64,000 nucleotides of DNA from Mangrovimicrobium sediminis (GCF_004745945.1 NZ_SRLE01000007.1:186001-250000); one strand, 5' to 3'; numbered from the stretch's first letter, positions 26,811 to 36,111 are shown. Numbers and translations are program-made. The notes: generated by a model not told the origin, from the sequence alone.

Positions 26811-27479
26811 TCAGGCCCACTCGGACATGCGGCGGCGTTTCGGCCACAGCCGCGGCACCACCAGGGTAATGATCACACCCAGCAGGACCGCCATGGCACC
26901 GTTGAGGAAATCCTCGCTCTGCAGGTTGTCGGTCAGGCGCTGGTTCTCCGCCTCCAGCATTTCCACCTCGGAGCGCAGGTTCTCGTTTTGCTCGACCAGC
27001 CGGCGGTTGTCGGTATCCAGCTGCACCGCGTTGCCGGAGATCTGCTGCAGGTTGGCCAGCTGGGTGCTGACCTCGTCCAGTTCCCCGGTGCTGTCGCCGA
27101 GCTGGGTATTGAGCTGTGCCTTCTCCGTCTGCAGTGCCTGCAACTGGGCGCTGAGCTCGCGGTTTTGCGTCTCGAGCTGGCTGGCGCGTGATTCCGCGCG
27201 CGCCAGCTTCACCTGCGCGGTAGGCGCGGGGGTGAGGAATTCGGTCTTCACCCAGCCGGTGGTGCCGGCCGACGTGGTCACCTCGGCCCATTCGCCATCC
27301 TCGGCGGTCTGGCCCAGTTCCATGCGCGTACCGGGCGTGAGCTTGCCCAGCCAGCGGTACTGATTACCAGGGCCGGAGTGCAACACGATGAACACCTCGT
27401 CGCTGACATAGCGGGTCTCGCGGGCCGTCGCGGGCAGCGCACATAACAGGATCAGGCAGGGCAGTAAAAATCGGCGCAA
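26811..27479 (-). CDS. YgiM-like SH3 domain, coiled-coil membrane-anchored protein
   Basis: About 222 residues: signal peptide, a bacterial SH3 domain (RYVSDEVFIVLHSGPGNQYRWLGKL...GEWAEV...GWVKTEFL), a long coiled coil (about residues 95-190, heptads rich in Leu, Gln, Asn and Glu), then one membrane helix (FLNGAMAVLLGVIITLVV) and a basic tail PKRRRMSEWA. This is the TIGR04211/YgiM layout, a periplasmic protein held by a C-terminal anchor and probably linked to the cell wall. I place the start at a TTG (27477-27479), because GAGGGAG lies six bases upstream and the signal peptide then begins MRRFLLP. A TTG nine codons earlier opens the frame without such a site. Confidence 0.85.
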   Translation of the reverse strand: MRRFLLPCLILLCALPATARETRYVSDEVFIVLHSGPGNQYRWLGKLTPGTRMELGQTAEDGEWAEVTTSAGTTGWVKTEFLTPAPTAQVKLARAESRASQLETQNRELSAQLQALQTEKAQLNTQLGDSTGELDEVSTQLANLQQISGNAVQLDTDNRRLVEQNENLRSEVEMLEAENQRLTDNLQSEDFLNGAMAVLLGVIITLVVPRLWPKRRRMSEWA

Positions 27480-27750
27480 AACAGGCTCCCTCGGTGCTGG
27501 TTCCAAAGCGGCGCTAGTGTAGCGCCGATGGCCGGGGATTTGAATTCCCGGTGTCGCCGTCAGTGGTCCCCGCGAATAAACCTGCCCCGACCGTTAAAGT
27601 CGGCCTGGCCACCGCCGATACAACGGCTGTAGGACGAGGCTGCCGAATCGCCCGCAACAGTTCCGGCGTGGCCGCAGGCGCCCCGCAGTGTCGTTCTCTA
27701 CCGAAACTTTCGCACAAGCACCGCAGGTTCCGGTGTACGGAGATGAGCAA

Positions 27751-28179
27751 ATGTACAGGTTGGCGGTTTGCCTTGCGGCAGCTGTAGCGCTTAACGGGTG
27801 TGCCGGGGACAAGTGGGCCGATTACAACTACGGTCCCGCGGACTGGCTCGCCGAGCATACCGCCGTCGAGGTGGTGGGTACGGCGAGCTATGATCGGCTC
27901 GTCGAGCCGCTGATCAGCGTGCACCGCATCGACGACGACCTGTCCGCTCACTGCGGCTCGGTGCACGTGGCCGCCTGTGCCATTCGCAATGGCGAGACCT
28001 GCGATATCTACATCGGCTCGCGGGCCGCCCCCGGGGTGCTCGAGCACGAAATGCGCCACTGCCACGGCTGGGACCACTACGAGCCGGAATACGCGCGCTG
28101 GAACGCCATGACCCCGCAGCGCCGCGCCTTCGATACGCGTATCGCGCAGAGCTGGTATCCGGCTGTCGGGGGGGAATAA
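27751..28179 (+). CDS. Small lipoprotein with a metzincin-type zinc-binding motif
   Basis: A 142-residue protein started at ATG 27751 (GGAG nine bases upstream); the frame extends further but the lipoprotein signal peptide begins here. The lipobox is LNGC, with lipidated Cys near residue 17. Residues 99-109 read HEMRHCHGWDH, an exact HExxHxxGxxH zinc motif (His99, Glu100, His103, Gly106, His109) as in metzincin metallopeptidases. Four Cys residues upstream (AHCGS, AACAI, GETCD and the motif Cys104) may form disulfides. The chain is shorter than known metzincin catalytic domains, and no clear Met-turn is seen beyond a possible NAMTPQ. A membrane-bound peptidase, perhaps at the cell wall, is inferred only from the motif. 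The gene stands alone. Confidence 0.75.
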   Translation: MYRLAVCLAAAVALNGCAGDKWADYNYGPADWLAEHTAVEVVGTASYDRLVEPLISVHRIDDDLSAHCGSVHVAACAIRNGETCDIYIGSRAAPGVLEHEMRHCHGWDHYEPEYARWNAMTPQRRAFDTRIAQSWYPAVGGE

Positions 28180-28210
28180 GCCCCCAATCAAGGGATGGTC
28201 GGCCAGCCGG

Positions 28211-28834
28211 TCAGGCCGGTCGCCGGCGTCCCCTCGCGCGCTGCAGTGCGCCGAGCGCAGCACAGGCCGAGAGCATCAGGTACCCCGCCGCGGGCAATGG
28301 CACCACGGAGGGACTCACACTCAACAGGGAAACGTCCGTCGCCTGTGCGCTGTAGAACGGGTCACTGGTGGTGACGAAGACAAATTTCTCCAGCACCGTC
28401 AGCACCTCGTAGGTCGTCAGATCCACTTCAAACACAATGCGGAAGTCGTCCGACAGGCCGATCATGAAGTCGTTGCTACTGGCTGCGCCGCCCAACACGA
28501 TCAGGCCTTTGCCCGCGCTGATGGAAAAATCGACCAGGGCGTTGCCGGTGTTGTAGTCAGTCACCGTACCGTCGTTCCTGGTAATGTCGATGCCGGACAG
28601 CGCCAACGGCACGATGTCGTCCTGCTCGCCGGATAAAAAGCTGTCGTCGATGGTGAAGGTCACTGTCCCGGCGACGCTGCTCGAGGTCGGTGCGGGCGGT
28701 GGCTGACTATTCGAATTGAGGAAATCTGACGCGCTGATCGCGTAGGTGAGGTCAATGAGCGCCGCTTGTGACGGGGCGGCGAGCGAAAAAAGCAGTGGCG
28801 TGGCTACGCAGAGTATTGCGGTAATCGAGCGCAT
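28211..28834 (-). CDS. Exported protein with VPLPA-CTERM sorting signal
   Basis: A 207-residue protein: signal peptide (cleavage at SQA-A near residue 24), a beta-rich body, and a C-terminal tail with VPLPAAGYLML, a hydrophobic helix and the basic end RARGRRRPA. This is the VPLPA-CTERM form of the PEP-CTERM signal, which is recognised and cleaved by an exosortase (EpsH/XrtA) during export to an extracellular polysaccharide or surface. No exosortase gene is in the window, so one is predicted elsewhere. The body has no recognised enzyme domain. A GGAGA lies eight bases before the ATG. Confidence 0.8.
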   Translation of the reverse strand: MRSITAILCVATPLLFSLAAPSQAALIDLTYAISASDFLNSNSQPPPAPTSSSVAGTVTFTIDDSFLSGEQDDIVPLALSGIDITRNDGTVTDYNTGNALVDFSISAGKGLIVLGGAASSNDFMIGLSDDFRIVFEVDLTTYEVLTVLEKFVFVTTSDPFYSAQATDVSLLSVSPSVVPLPAAGYLMLSACAALGALQRARGRRRPA

Positions 28835-28920
28835 GGCATTGTCTCCGTGGCGTATGTGTCCATACCCCGTATGAAGTTCCTGGGCCTTGTGATGCTTATG
28901 TAGCGTGAAACCGACGTGCT

Positions 28921-28940
28921 GCCGCCCCGGGCGGGGCGGC
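28921..28940 (-). terminator. Hairpin downstream of yciB
   Basis: An 8-bp all-GC stem (28921-28928 with 28933-28940) with a 4-base loop, 50 bp beyond the yciB stop on the minus strand. No T-run follows. It may end or stabilise the yciB transcript. Confidence 0.4.
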
Positions 28941-28990
28941 TCTGGAGTGAGTTAAGACCGTGTCCGTTGTATGCGCAAGCGCCACCGCGC

Positions 28991-29569
28991 TCAGGCTTCG
29001 TCTTCCTTGAGGTGCGGGCTGATCATCAGTGCGGTGATCACCGTGAGCAGCAGGGTGAAGCCGATCGCCGAGTACAGCTTGTAGCTGACCCAGGTCGGTT
29101 CCGAGAACTGGTAGGCGACCACCAGGTTGAGCGCGCCGACGATGGCGAAGTTCGTCGTCCACAGCAGGTTGAGTCGGGTCCACACCGGGGCCGGCAGGCG
29201 AATCTGGCTACCCATCGCCCGTTCCATGAGGGTTTTCGTGCCGACGAACTGCGATGCGCCGAACACGATCGCCAGCGCCCAGTTGAAGATGGTCGGTTTC
29301 CACTGCACGAACAGCGGGTTGCGCAGGAGCAGGGTAGCGCCGCCAAACACCAGCACTGCCGCCAGCATCCACAGTGCGCGCTTTTCCAACTCGCGGGTCA
29401 GCGCGTAGACCAGGCCGACCTGCACAATGGTCGCGATCATCAGCACTGCCGTTGCGGTGTAGATGCCGTCGAAGGTGAATGTCGCGCCGTTCAGCGCGAG
29501 CTCGTGCCCATCGAGCTGGTAGACGATAAAAAACAGCGCGATGGGTATGAATTCTGCCAATTGCTTCAT
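28991..29569 (-). CDS. yciB: Inner membrane septation protein A (YciB/IspZ family)
   Basis: A 192-residue protein with about five to six membrane helices. It begins MKQLAEFIPIALFFIVY, the usual YciB start, and has the conserved LYNP-like LLRNPLFVQWKPTIFNW and FGASQFVGTKTLMERAMG segments, then LNLLWTTNFAIVGALNLVVAY and TWVSYKLYSAIGFTLLL. YciB is linked to cell-envelope synthesis and division. The ATG at 29567-29569 is chosen because the upstream extension is Arg-rich and unlike the family. It is divergent from rnm (yciV), as in E. coli-type neighbourhoods. Confidence 0.93.
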   Translation of the reverse strand: MKQLAEFIPIALFFIVYQLDGHELALNGATFTFDGIYTATAVLMIATIVQVGLVYALTRELEKRALWMLAAVLVFGGATLLLRNPLFVQWKPTIFNWALAIVFGASQFVGTKTLMERAMGSQIRLPAPVWTRLNLLWTTNFAIVGALNLVVAYQFSEPTWVSYKLYSAIGFTLLLTVITALMISPHLKEDEA

Positions 29570-29694
29570 GGTGTGCCGACTGCCTGGCCTGTTACCATTG
29601 GGGCTCGCCCCGAATTCGAGTCGACGCCGCCGCCACCTGGAGGTATTGCCGCGTGCAATGCCGCCCGAGGCGCGGAAGATGACGTCGCCGGTAA

Positions 29695-30582
29695 ATGCCA
29701 CTGTTTCAGGGATTGCCAAGTTTAAAGATTGTGCGCTTTGACTTCCACACCCACAGCACCGCCTCCGATGGCGCCCTGAGTCCGCGCGAGTTGCTGGCGC
29801 GGGCGGCGCAGGCCGGTGTCGACCTGCTCGCCATCACCGACCACGACACTCTGCGCGGCTACCGCGAGGCCGCCGCCCTGGACGATTTCCCCGGCGTGAC
29901 CCTGGTGCCCGGGGTGGAATTCTCCTGCCGCTGGTCCGGCGCTAATATTCACATCGTCGGCCTGGGTATGGACTGCGACCACCCGGCCATGCTCGAGGGT
30001 GCCGCCCGGCTGGACGAGGCCCGGCTGCAACGCGCGCGCAAGATCGCCGACACGCTGGAAAAGCGCGGCTTTGCCGGCGCCCTGGAGGGCGCGCTCGCCG
30101 AGGCCGCCGGCAGCCAGCTCGGCCGCCCGCACTTTGCCCGCTGGCTGGTGGCCCGGGGCCACGTCGCGGATTTCACCACCGCCTTCGACAAATACCTCGG
30201 CCGCGGCAAGCCCGGCGACGTCAAGGCGTTCTGGCCGGAGCTGGCCGAGGTGGTCGGCTGGATCTCCGCCGCCGGCGGGGTGGCGATCATCGCCCACCCG
30301 CTGCAGTACGACTTCACGCGGATGAAACTCAACCGCCTGGTGGCGGCCTTTTGCGCCTCCGGTGGCACGGCGATCGAGGTGCTCAACGGCCGCCAACCCG
30401 CCGACCAGGTTTCACGCCTGTGCGCCCTGGCGCGGGAGTATGGCCTCGAGGTCTCCGCCGGCAGCGATTTTCACCGCGATGGTCCCTACTGCGCGCCGCT
30501 CGGTGTAGAATTGCGCGATTTTGCGGGGCTGGCTGGCGTGTGGCGCCACTGGCCCGTCGCTGCAACCGAGGACGCGCAGTGA
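29695..30582 (+). CDS. rnm: PHP-domain 5'-3' exonuclease RNase AM (YciV/TrpH)
   Basis: A 295-residue PHP phosphoesterase. The metal ligands are visible: DFHTHSTASDG near residue 16, ITDHDT near residue 46, PGVEFSC (Glu), IIAHPLQY (His) and AGSDFHRDG near the end. E. coli YciV trims 5' ends of 5S, 16S and 23S rRNA precursors and degrades short RNA. The listed ATG gives a 13-residue lead before VRFDFHTH; a GTG at 29731 is an alternative start. It overlaps yciO by GTGA, preserving the yciV-yciO pair of E. coli. Confidence 0.9.
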   Translation: MPLFQGLPSLKIVRFDFHTHSTASDGALSPRELLARAAQAGVDLLAITDHDTLRGYREAAALDDFPGVTLVPGVEFSCRWSGANIHIVGLGMDCDHPAMLEGAARLDEARLQRARKIADTLEKRGFAGALEGALAEAAGSQLGRPHFARWLVARGHVADFTTAFDKYLGRGKPGDVKAFWPELAEVVGWISAAGGVAIIAHPLQYDFTRMKLNRLVAAFCASGGTAIEVLNGRQPADQVSRLCALAREYGLEVSAGSDFHRDGPYCAPLGVELRDFAGLAGVWRHWPVAATEDAQ

Positions 30583-31202
30583 GCCAGTTCTTCCAGATAC
30601 ACCCGGAAAACCCCCAGGCGCGCCTGGTCCGCCAGGCGGCGGACATCGTGCGCGGCGGCGGGGTGATCGTGTATCCCACGGACTCCGCCTACGCCCTGGG
30701 CTGCCAGATCGGCGACCGCGCGGCGCTCGAGCGTATCCGCCGCATCCGCCGCCTGGACGACCGCCACAACTTCACCCTGGTGTGCCGCGACCTGTCCGAG
30801 ATCGCCACCTATGCGCGGGTCGATAACACCGTCTACCGCCTGCTCAAGCACGCCACCCCGGGCGCCTACACCTTCATCCTGCGCGCCACCTCCGAGGTGC
30901 CGCGGCGGCTGATGCACCCCAAGCGCAAGACCGTGGGCCTGCGCGTGCCGGACAACAACATCGCCCAGGCCCTGTTGGCGGACCTCGGCGAGCCGCTGAT
31001 GAGCGTCACCCTGATCATGCCCGGCGAGGACCTGCCGCTGATCGACCCCTACGACATCCGCGAGACCCTGCAGCACGATGTCGACCTGGTTATCGATGGC
31101 GGCTACTGCGGCATGGAGCCGACCACCGTGGTCGACCTGGTCGACGACACCCCGCTGCTGCTGCGCGCCGGCAAGGGCGACCCCGCGCCCTTCGAGCTGT
31201 AG
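30579..31202 (+). CDS. yciO: Sua5/YciO/YrdC-family protein YciO
   Basis: A 207-residue protein, matching E. coli YciO (206). It has the YrdC-like fold with GGVIVYPTDSAYALGC (nucleotide and threonine pocket region), KHATPGAYTFIL and KTVGLRVPDN. The family is related to TsaC/Sua5, which make threonylcarbamoyl-AMP for tRNA t6A, but YciO is a separate subgroup whose physiological reaction is less clear. The GTG start at 30579 overlaps the rnm stop. A genuine TsaC is expected elsewhere in the genome. Confidence 0.92.
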   Translation: MSQFFQIHPENPQARLVRQAADIVRGGGVIVYPTDSAYALGCQIGDRAALERIRRIRRLDDRHNFTLVCRDLSEIATYARVDNTVYRLLKHATPGAYTFILRATSEVPRRLMHPKRKTVGLRVPDNNIAQALLADLGEPLMSVTLIMPGEDLPLIDPYDIRETLQHDVDLVIDGGYCGMEPTTVVDLVDDTPLLLRAGKGDPAPFEL

Positions 31203-31246
31203 ACCGGCCCCCGGGGCTGCCTCAATCCGCGGCCCCAGTCCCCCTG

Positions 31247-31282
31247 GCCGGGCATGCCCGGCGCCCCCAGTTCAGGTATACT
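31247..31282 (+). promoter_or_regulatory. Palindrome and -10 upstream of scpA
   Basis: A perfect 16-bp palindrome at 31247-31262 (7-bp arms around AT) lies just before a TATACT at 31277-31282. It would overlap the -35 region of that promoter, so it could be an operator or a short hairpin ending the yciO transcript. The -35 itself is poor. Confidence 0.4.
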
Positions 31283-31309
31283 GGCGCGAACTTAAGAACA
31301 GGTACTCCC

Positions 31310-32212
31310 GTGTCAGCCAACGAAGCCAACCCCGACGCCCCGGCAACGCCCGGAGCGGCCAGCCCGGAGCAGGGCGCCGGCCCGGCCGCCGCGACCCGCA
31401 CCGCCGCACCACACACCCCGAACCGGCCCCAGCAGGGCGAGATGCCCTTCGCCGTGGTCATGGGCAAGGCGGTCACCGAGCTGCCCAAGGACCTGTACAT
31501 CCCGCCACAGGCGCTGGAGGTGTTCCTCGAGGCCTTCGAGGGGCCGCTGGACCTGCTGCTGTACCTGATCAAGCGCCAGAACCTGGACATCCTGGAGATC
31601 GACGTCTCCGAGATCACCGCCCAGTACATGCACTACGTCGACCTGATGGACGCCATGCAGTTTGAGCTCGCCGCCGAGTACCTGCTGATGGCCGCCATGC
31701 TGGCGGAGATCAAGTCGCGCATGCTGCTGCCGCGCTCCAGCGAGGTGGAAGAGGACGAGGAGGACCCGCGGGCCCGCCTGATCCGCCGCCTGCAGGAGTA
31801 CGAGCGCTTCAAGAAGGCCGCCGAGGAGATCGAGGAGCTGCCGCGCAACGAGCGCGACACCTGGGTGGGCAGCGCCGAGCCGCCGCAGGTCGAGCGCGAG
31901 CGCGCCGACCCAGACGTCGACATGCGCGAGCTGCTGGTGGCGCTGTCCGAGGTACTGCGCCGCGCCGACATGTACGAGAGCCACCATGTGCAGCGCGAGG
32001 CGCTGTCCACCCGCGAGCGCATGTCCGAGGTGCTCGAGCGCCTGTCCGGCAAACAGTTCGTGCCCTTTGTGTCCCTGTTCAGTGCTTCCGAGGGCCGCCT
32101 CGGCGTGGTGGTGACTTTCCTCGCTGTCATGGAGCTGATCAAGGAATCCCTGGTGGAGATCGTGCAGACCGAGGCCTTCGGTCCCATCCACGTCAAGGCG
32201 AGGGCCGAATAG
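31310..32212 (+). CDS. scpA: Segregation and condensation protein A
   Basis: A 300-residue kleisin that bridges the SMC heads together with ScpB. The conserved N-terminal helical region starts at about residue 60: EVFLEAFEGPLDLLLYLIKRQNLDILEIDVSEITAQYM, the SMC-neck binding part. A C-terminal winged helix follows (about 215-300). The first 45 residues are an Ala/Pro/Thr-rich disordered extension not typical of short ScpA proteins. The GTG start is the only candidate before the extension; an internal ATG near residue 45 (MPFAVVMGKAV) would remove it. scpB follows one base after the stop. Confidence 0.93.
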   Translation: MSANEANPDAPATPGAASPEQGAGPAAATRTAAPHTPNRPQQGEMPFAVVMGKAVTELPKDLYIPPQALEVFLEAFEGPLDLLLYLIKRQNLDILEIDVSEITAQYMHYVDLMDAMQFELAAEYLLMAAMLAEIKSRMLLPRSSEVEEDEEDPRARLIRRLQEYERFKKAAEEIEELPRNERDTWVGSAEPPQVERERADPDVDMRELLVALSEVLRRADMYESHHVQREALSTRERMSEVLERLSGKQFVPFVSLFSASEGRLGVVVTFLAVMELIKESLVEIVQTEAFGPIHVKARAE

Positions 32213-32213
32213 G

Positions 32214-33200
32214 ATGGCCGATATCGGGCTGGTACAGATTATCGAGGGCGCCCTGCTCGCGGCGGGCAAGGCGATGACCGTGGCGCAGTTGCAGGAGCTG
32301 TTCGAGGAGCACGAGCGCCCGGACACCAGGGCTGTGCGCGATGCCTTGCAAGAAATTGCACAGCGCTGTGACGACCGCGGTTTCGAACTGGTCGAGGTGG
32401 CCAGCGGCTTCCGTTACCAGGTACGCCAGGCGCTCAGCCCCTGGGTCTCGCGACTGTGGGCGGAACGCCCGGCCAAGTACTCCCGCGCGCTGCTGGAGAC
32501 ACTCGCCCTGGTCGCCTACCGCCAGCCCATCACCCGCGGCGAGATCGAGGAGATTCGCGGTGTGGCGGTGAGTTCCAACATCATCAAGACCCTGCACGAG
32601 CGCGAGTGGATTCGTGTGGTCGGCCACCGCGACGTGCCCGGCCGGCCGGCGATGTACGCCACCACCCGCCAGTTCCTGGACTACTTCAACCTGAAGAGCC
32701 TCGACCAGCTGCCGGCGCTGGCAGAAATACGCGACCTCGACACCCTGAACGCCGAGCTGGGCTTTTCTGAGCCGCTGCCGGACAGCGAGGCCGGGAAAGC
32801 CGCTGAAGCGGAGAAAGTCGCGCCCGGGCTGACTGTGGTCGGCGGCACCGAACACCGCCCGGCCGTGGGCGACGACGACTCGGCAGCGGCCGACGCGCCG
32901 GCCCCGGACGCCGCGGCGGAAGATACCGATGAAACCGCGCCGGTGAGCGCCGCCGACGAGACCGGTGAACCGGTCGACGCCGCCGCGGAGACCACCCTCG
33001 AGGTGGAGCCTGAAGCGGCCGGCGAGCTGGCCGATGCCATGCAGCAGTTCGCCAGCGCAGAAGCTGAAGCGGTCGACGCGGATACCGATTCCGTCGCCGC
33101 CACCGAACTCCAGGCGGAGACCGGCGACGCCGAGGCCACCGCGGGCGAGCCTGAAGAGGCCGACCCCGACGAAGCCTCGCGCCCCGAGAGCCAGGCCTGA
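32214..33200 (+). CDS. scpB: Segregation and condensation protein B with long acidic tail
   Basis: A 328-residue protein. Residues 1-185 hold the two winged-helix domains of ScpB, with [40 protein letters not shown] and [18 protein letters not shown], for dimerisation and ScpA binding. Residues 190-328 are an unusual Ala-, Glu- and Asp-rich, strongly acidic tail with no predicted fold, nearly as long as the folded part. The ATG follows the scpA stop by one base. ScpAB with SMC organises the newly replicated chromosome. Confidence 0.94.
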   Translation: MADIGLVQIIEGALLAAGKAMTVAQLQELFEEHERPDTRAVRDALQEIAQRCDDRGFELVEVASGFRYQVRQALSPWVSRLWAERPAKYSRALLETLALVAYRQPITRGEIEEIRGVAVSSNIIKTLHEREWIRVVGHRDVPGRPAMYATTRQFLDYFNLKSLDQLPALAEIRDLDTLNAELGFSEPLPDSEAGKAAEAEKVAPGLTVVGGTEHRPAVGDDDSAAADAPAPDAAAEDTDETAPVSAADETGEPVDAAAETTLEVEPEAAGELADAMQQFASAEAEAVDADTDSVAATELQAETGDAEATAGEPEEADPDEASRPESQA

Positions 33201-33205
33201 CCCCA

Positions 33206-34108
33206 GTGTCGATGAACAGGCAACCCCCGGCCGGCGCTGATGACGACGCCCCGGAAGACGCACTCCCCGGTGAAAAACTGCAGAAGGTCCTGGCCCGCAG
33301 CGGCATGGGTTCGCGGCGGGAAATGGAGCGCTGGATCGAGGAGGGGCGGGTCACCGTCGACGGCCGCACCGCGACACTGGGCGACCGCGTCGAGAGCAGC
33401 GCGCGCATCGCGGTGGACGGCAAGCCGCTCACCGCCGCCCCCGCCGAGGAGGTGCGCTGCATCCTCTATCACAAACCCACCGGCGAGGTCTGCTCGCGCA
33501 AGGACCCGCAGGGCCGGCGCACGGTCTTCGAGCGCCTGCCGCGGCTGAAGAGTGGCCGCTGGATCTCCATCGGCCGCCTCGACTTCAACACCTCCGGCCT
33601 GCTGCTGTTCACCACCGATGGCGAACTGGCCAACAAGCTGATGCACCCATCCTCCAACATCGAGCGCGAGTACATGGTGCGGGTGATGGGCGAGTGGAAC
33701 GAGGACACCCTGCAGCGCTTGCTCGATGGCGTCATGCTCGAGGACGGCGTGGCGCGCTTCACCGACATCCAGGACGGCGGCGGCGACGGCATCAACCACT
33801 GGTTCTACGTGGTACTGATGGAGGGCCGCAACCGCGAAGTGCGCCGTCTGTGGGAATCCCAGGGGCTCACCGTGTCGCGACTCAAGCGGGTGCGCTACGG
33901 CGAGGTGTTCATCCCCTCGCGGGTGAAGCAGGGCCAGTGGGTGGAACTGGAACCCAAGGAAGTGAAATCCCTCTACCGCATGGCGGAGCTGCCGCCGAAG
34001 AAGCTGCGCAAGGCGGCGGGCAAGGAGCGCGAGAAGATGGAGCGCCAGTTCGGCAAGCGCGAGGGGCGCGGAGCGCCGCCCGGTCGCGGCGGGCGCAAGG
34101 CGCGCTGA
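33206..34108 (+). CDS. rluB: 23S rRNA pseudouridine(2605) synthase
   Basis: A 300-residue enzyme of the RsuA family that isomerises U2605 in 23S rRNA. An S4 RNA-binding domain ([30 protein letters not shown]) is near residues 24-60. The catalytic Asp126 lies in [11 protein letters not shown], followed by KLMHPS and [13 protein letters not shown]. The C-terminus is a basic tail rich in Lys, Arg and Gly, common in RluB. The frame opens at GTG 33206; an ATG two codons later is an equally good start. It ends the scpA-scpB-rluB operon at a terminator. Confidence 0.94.
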   Translation: MSMNRQPPAGADDDAPEDALPGEKLQKVLARSGMGSRREMERWIEEGRVTVDGRTATLGDRVESSARIAVDGKPLTAAPAEEVRCILYHKPTGEVCSRKDPQGRRTVFERLPRLKSGRWISIGRLDFNTSGLLLFTTDGELANKLMHPSSNIEREYMVRVMGEWNEDTLQRLLDGVMLEDGVARFTDIQDGGGDGINHWFYVVLMEGRNREVRRLWESQGLTVSRLKRVRYGEVFIPSRVKQGQWVELEPKEVKSLYRMAELPPKKLRKAAGKEREKMERQFGKREGRGAPPGRGGRKAR

Positions 34109-34138
34109 TCGCAGCACGGACTTTGTGACTATTATTCA

Positions 34139-34159
34139 GGGGGCGGGAAGCCCCCTTTT
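34139..34159 (+). terminator. Intrinsic terminator after rluB
   Basis: A 6-bp stem GGGGGC/GCCCCC (34139-34144 with 34150-34155), loop GGGAA, followed by TTTT. It lies 31 bp after the rluB stop and 22 bp before the moxR start. Confidence 0.85.
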
Positions 34160-34180
34160 CATTGGCGTCGGAAACCGGTT

Positions 34181-35149
34181 ATGAGCACACACGCGCAGAT
34201 ACTCGATCTCAAGCAACGCATGCTGGCCAGCGTGATCGGCCAGGAGGCGGTGGTCGACCACCTGCTGATCGCCCTGCTGGCCAACGGCCATGTATTGCTG
34301 GAGGGGCTGCCAGGGCTGGCCAAGACGCGCACCATCAAGACCCTGGCAGCGAACCTGGAGAGCGAGTTCAGCCGCATCCAGTTCACCCCGGACCTGCTGC
34401 CCAGCGATATTTCCGGCACCGAGATCTATGTCGCCGAGGCCAGTGGCGACAAGTTCCAGTTCCAGCCCGGCCCGATCTTCGGCAACCTGGTGCTCGCCGA
34501 CGAGATCAACCGGGCGCCGGCCAAGGCCCAGGCGGCACTGCTGGAGGCCATGGAGGAGCGCCAGGTGACGGTGGCCGGCAGCACCCACCCGCTGCCGGAA
34601 CTGTTCCTGGTGATGGCGACGCAGAACCCGATCGAGCAGGAGGGGACCTACCCGCTGCCCGAGGCGCAGATGGACCGCTTCCTGCTGCACGTGTTCGTGG
34701 ATTACAGCTCGGACGAGGACGAGCGCCGCATCCTGCGCCTGGTGCGCGGGGAAGAGGCGGGCAGCGCGCCGGCGAGCGCCGGTGAAATTCCGGCGCAGGT
34801 GGTGCTGGACGCCCGACGCGAGGTGCTCGCGGTGCAGGTGAGCGAGGCGGTCGAGCGCTATATCGTGGCCCTGGTCGCCGCCACCCGGCGGCCGGCGGAT
34901 TACCCGCAGTCGTCCCTCGCCCAATGGATCCAGGTCGGCGCCAGCCCGCGCGGTACGCTGGCGCTGGATCGCGCCTCACGCGCCCACGCCTGGCTGGACG
35001 GTCGCGATACGGCGACCGCCGCGGACGTCCAGGCGGTACTGCATTCCTGCCTGCGCCACCGCATCATTCTCAGCTACGAGGCCGAGGCGGAGGGCGTGGA
35101 CCGCGACCGCGTGCTGGACGAGGTGCTGGGCCAGGTCGCCGCGCTGTGA
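34181..35149 (+). CDS. MoxR-family AAA+ ATPase
   Basis: A 322-residue ATPase. The Walker A is EGLPGLAKT (K48, T49), the Walker [10 protein letters not shown] (D107, E108), and sensor 1 lies in [26 protein letters not shown]. MoxR proteins act as chaperones that mature von Willebrand-domain partners and their metal centres. It leads a six-gene operon with DUF58, DUF4381, VWA, TPR and BatD proteins, the classical MoxR/Bat locus (aerotolerance in Bacteroides, stress resistance in others). Its stop overlaps the GTG of the DUF58 gene. Confidence 0.95.
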   Translation: MSTHAQILDLKQRMLASVIGQEAVVDHLLIALLANGHVLLEGLPGLAKTRTIKTLAANLESEFSRIQFTPDLLPSDISGTEIYVAEASGDKFQFQPGPIFGNLVLADEINRAPAKAQAALLEAMEERQVTVAGSTHPLPELFLVMATQNPIEQEGTYPLPEAQMDRFLLHVFVDYSSDEDERRILRLVRGEEAGSAPASAGEIPAQVVLDARREVLAVQVSEAVERYIVALVAATRRPADYPQSSLAQWIQVGASPRGTLALDRASRAHAWLDGRDTATAADVQAVLHSCLRHRIILSYEAEAEGVDRDRVLDEVLGQVAAL

Positions 35150-36111
35150 GCCGGGCCGCTGCCCCGGACAGCGCGGGCGAGCCGTCAGTGCCTGTGCCTG
35201 GGGTGTATGTCGGTCTCGACGAACTGCTGGCCATGCGCCACCGCGCCAGTGGCTTCAGCTTCCTGCCGCGCCAGCCGGTGCACTCGCAACTCGCCGGCCG
35301 CCACACTTCGCGCCTGCGCGGCCGCGGCCTCAACTTCGAGGAGATCCGCCGCTACCAGGCCGGCGACGATATCCGCCAGATCGACTGGAAAGTGACCGCG
35401 CGCACCCGCCGCACCCACAGCCGCGTGTATACCGAGGAGCGCGAGCGCAGCACCCTGCTGCTGGTGGACCAGCGCAGTTCCATGTTTTTCGGCAGCGTGC
35501 AGCGCATGAAGTCGGTGACCGCCGCACAGGCGGCGGCGCTGGCGGCCTGGCGGGTGCTGGCGCAGCAGGACCGGGTTGGCGCGCTGGTGTTCGGCGATTC
35601 CGACATCAGCGAAGTGCGCCCGCAGCGCAGCCGCGCCGCGGTGATGCGCATCCTGCGCGCGGTGGTCGATGCCAACCACGCCCTGCGCGCCGGCGTGTCC
35701 GCGGCGACGGCCCCGGACATGTTCAACGCAGCGCTGCGCCGCTGCGACCGCCTGGCCAAGCACGACTGCCTGGTGTGCATCATCAGCGATGCCGCCGGCC
35801 AGGACGACGAATCCCGTCACCTGCTCACGCGCATCGCGCGGCACAACGACGTGTTGTTCGGTTTCGTCCACGACCCGCTGGAGGCGGCCCTGCCCAGCGC
35901 CGGCCCACTGGTGTTTGGCGACGGTAGCGGACAACTCGAGGTGGATACCGGCCAGCGCCAGCTGCTCGAGCGCTACCGCGATGAATTCGCCGCCACCCGC
36001 GCCGCCGGCCGCCACTTCCTGCTGCAGCGCGAGACCCCGGTGATTCCCCTGGCCACCGATGCGGACGTGGTCGAGCAGGTGCGCCGGCGCCTGGGAGCCC
36101 GGCGCGGATGA
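35146..36111 (+). CDS. DUF58 domain protein of the MoxR/Bat operon
   Basis: A 321-residue protein. The DUF58 signature [26 protein letters not shown] is near residues 62-87. The region after it is VWA-like ([13 protein letters not shown]), in which the metal-site DxSxS is altered to DQRSS. There is no signal peptide or membrane helix. It probably partners the preceding MoxR ATPase in assembling the VWA membrane complex. The start is GTG overlapping the moxR TGA; the longer open frame inside moxR is rejected. It overlaps the next gene by ATGA. Confidence 0.9.
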   Translation: MSRAAAPDSAGEPSVPVPGVYVGLDELLAMRHRASGFSFLPRQPVHSQLAGRHTSRLRGRGLNFEEIRRYQAGDDIRQIDWKVTARTRRTHSRVYTEERERSTLLLVDQRSSMFFGSVQRMKSVTAAQAAALAAWRVLAQQDRVGALVFGDSDISEVRPQRSRAAVMRILRAVVDANHALRAGVSAATAPDMFNAALRRCDRLAKHDCLVCIISDAAGQDDESRHLLTRIARHNDVLFGFVHDPLEAALPSAGPLVFGDGSGQLEVDTGQRQLLERYRDEFAATRAAGRHFLLQRETPVIPLATDADVVEQVRRRLGARRG

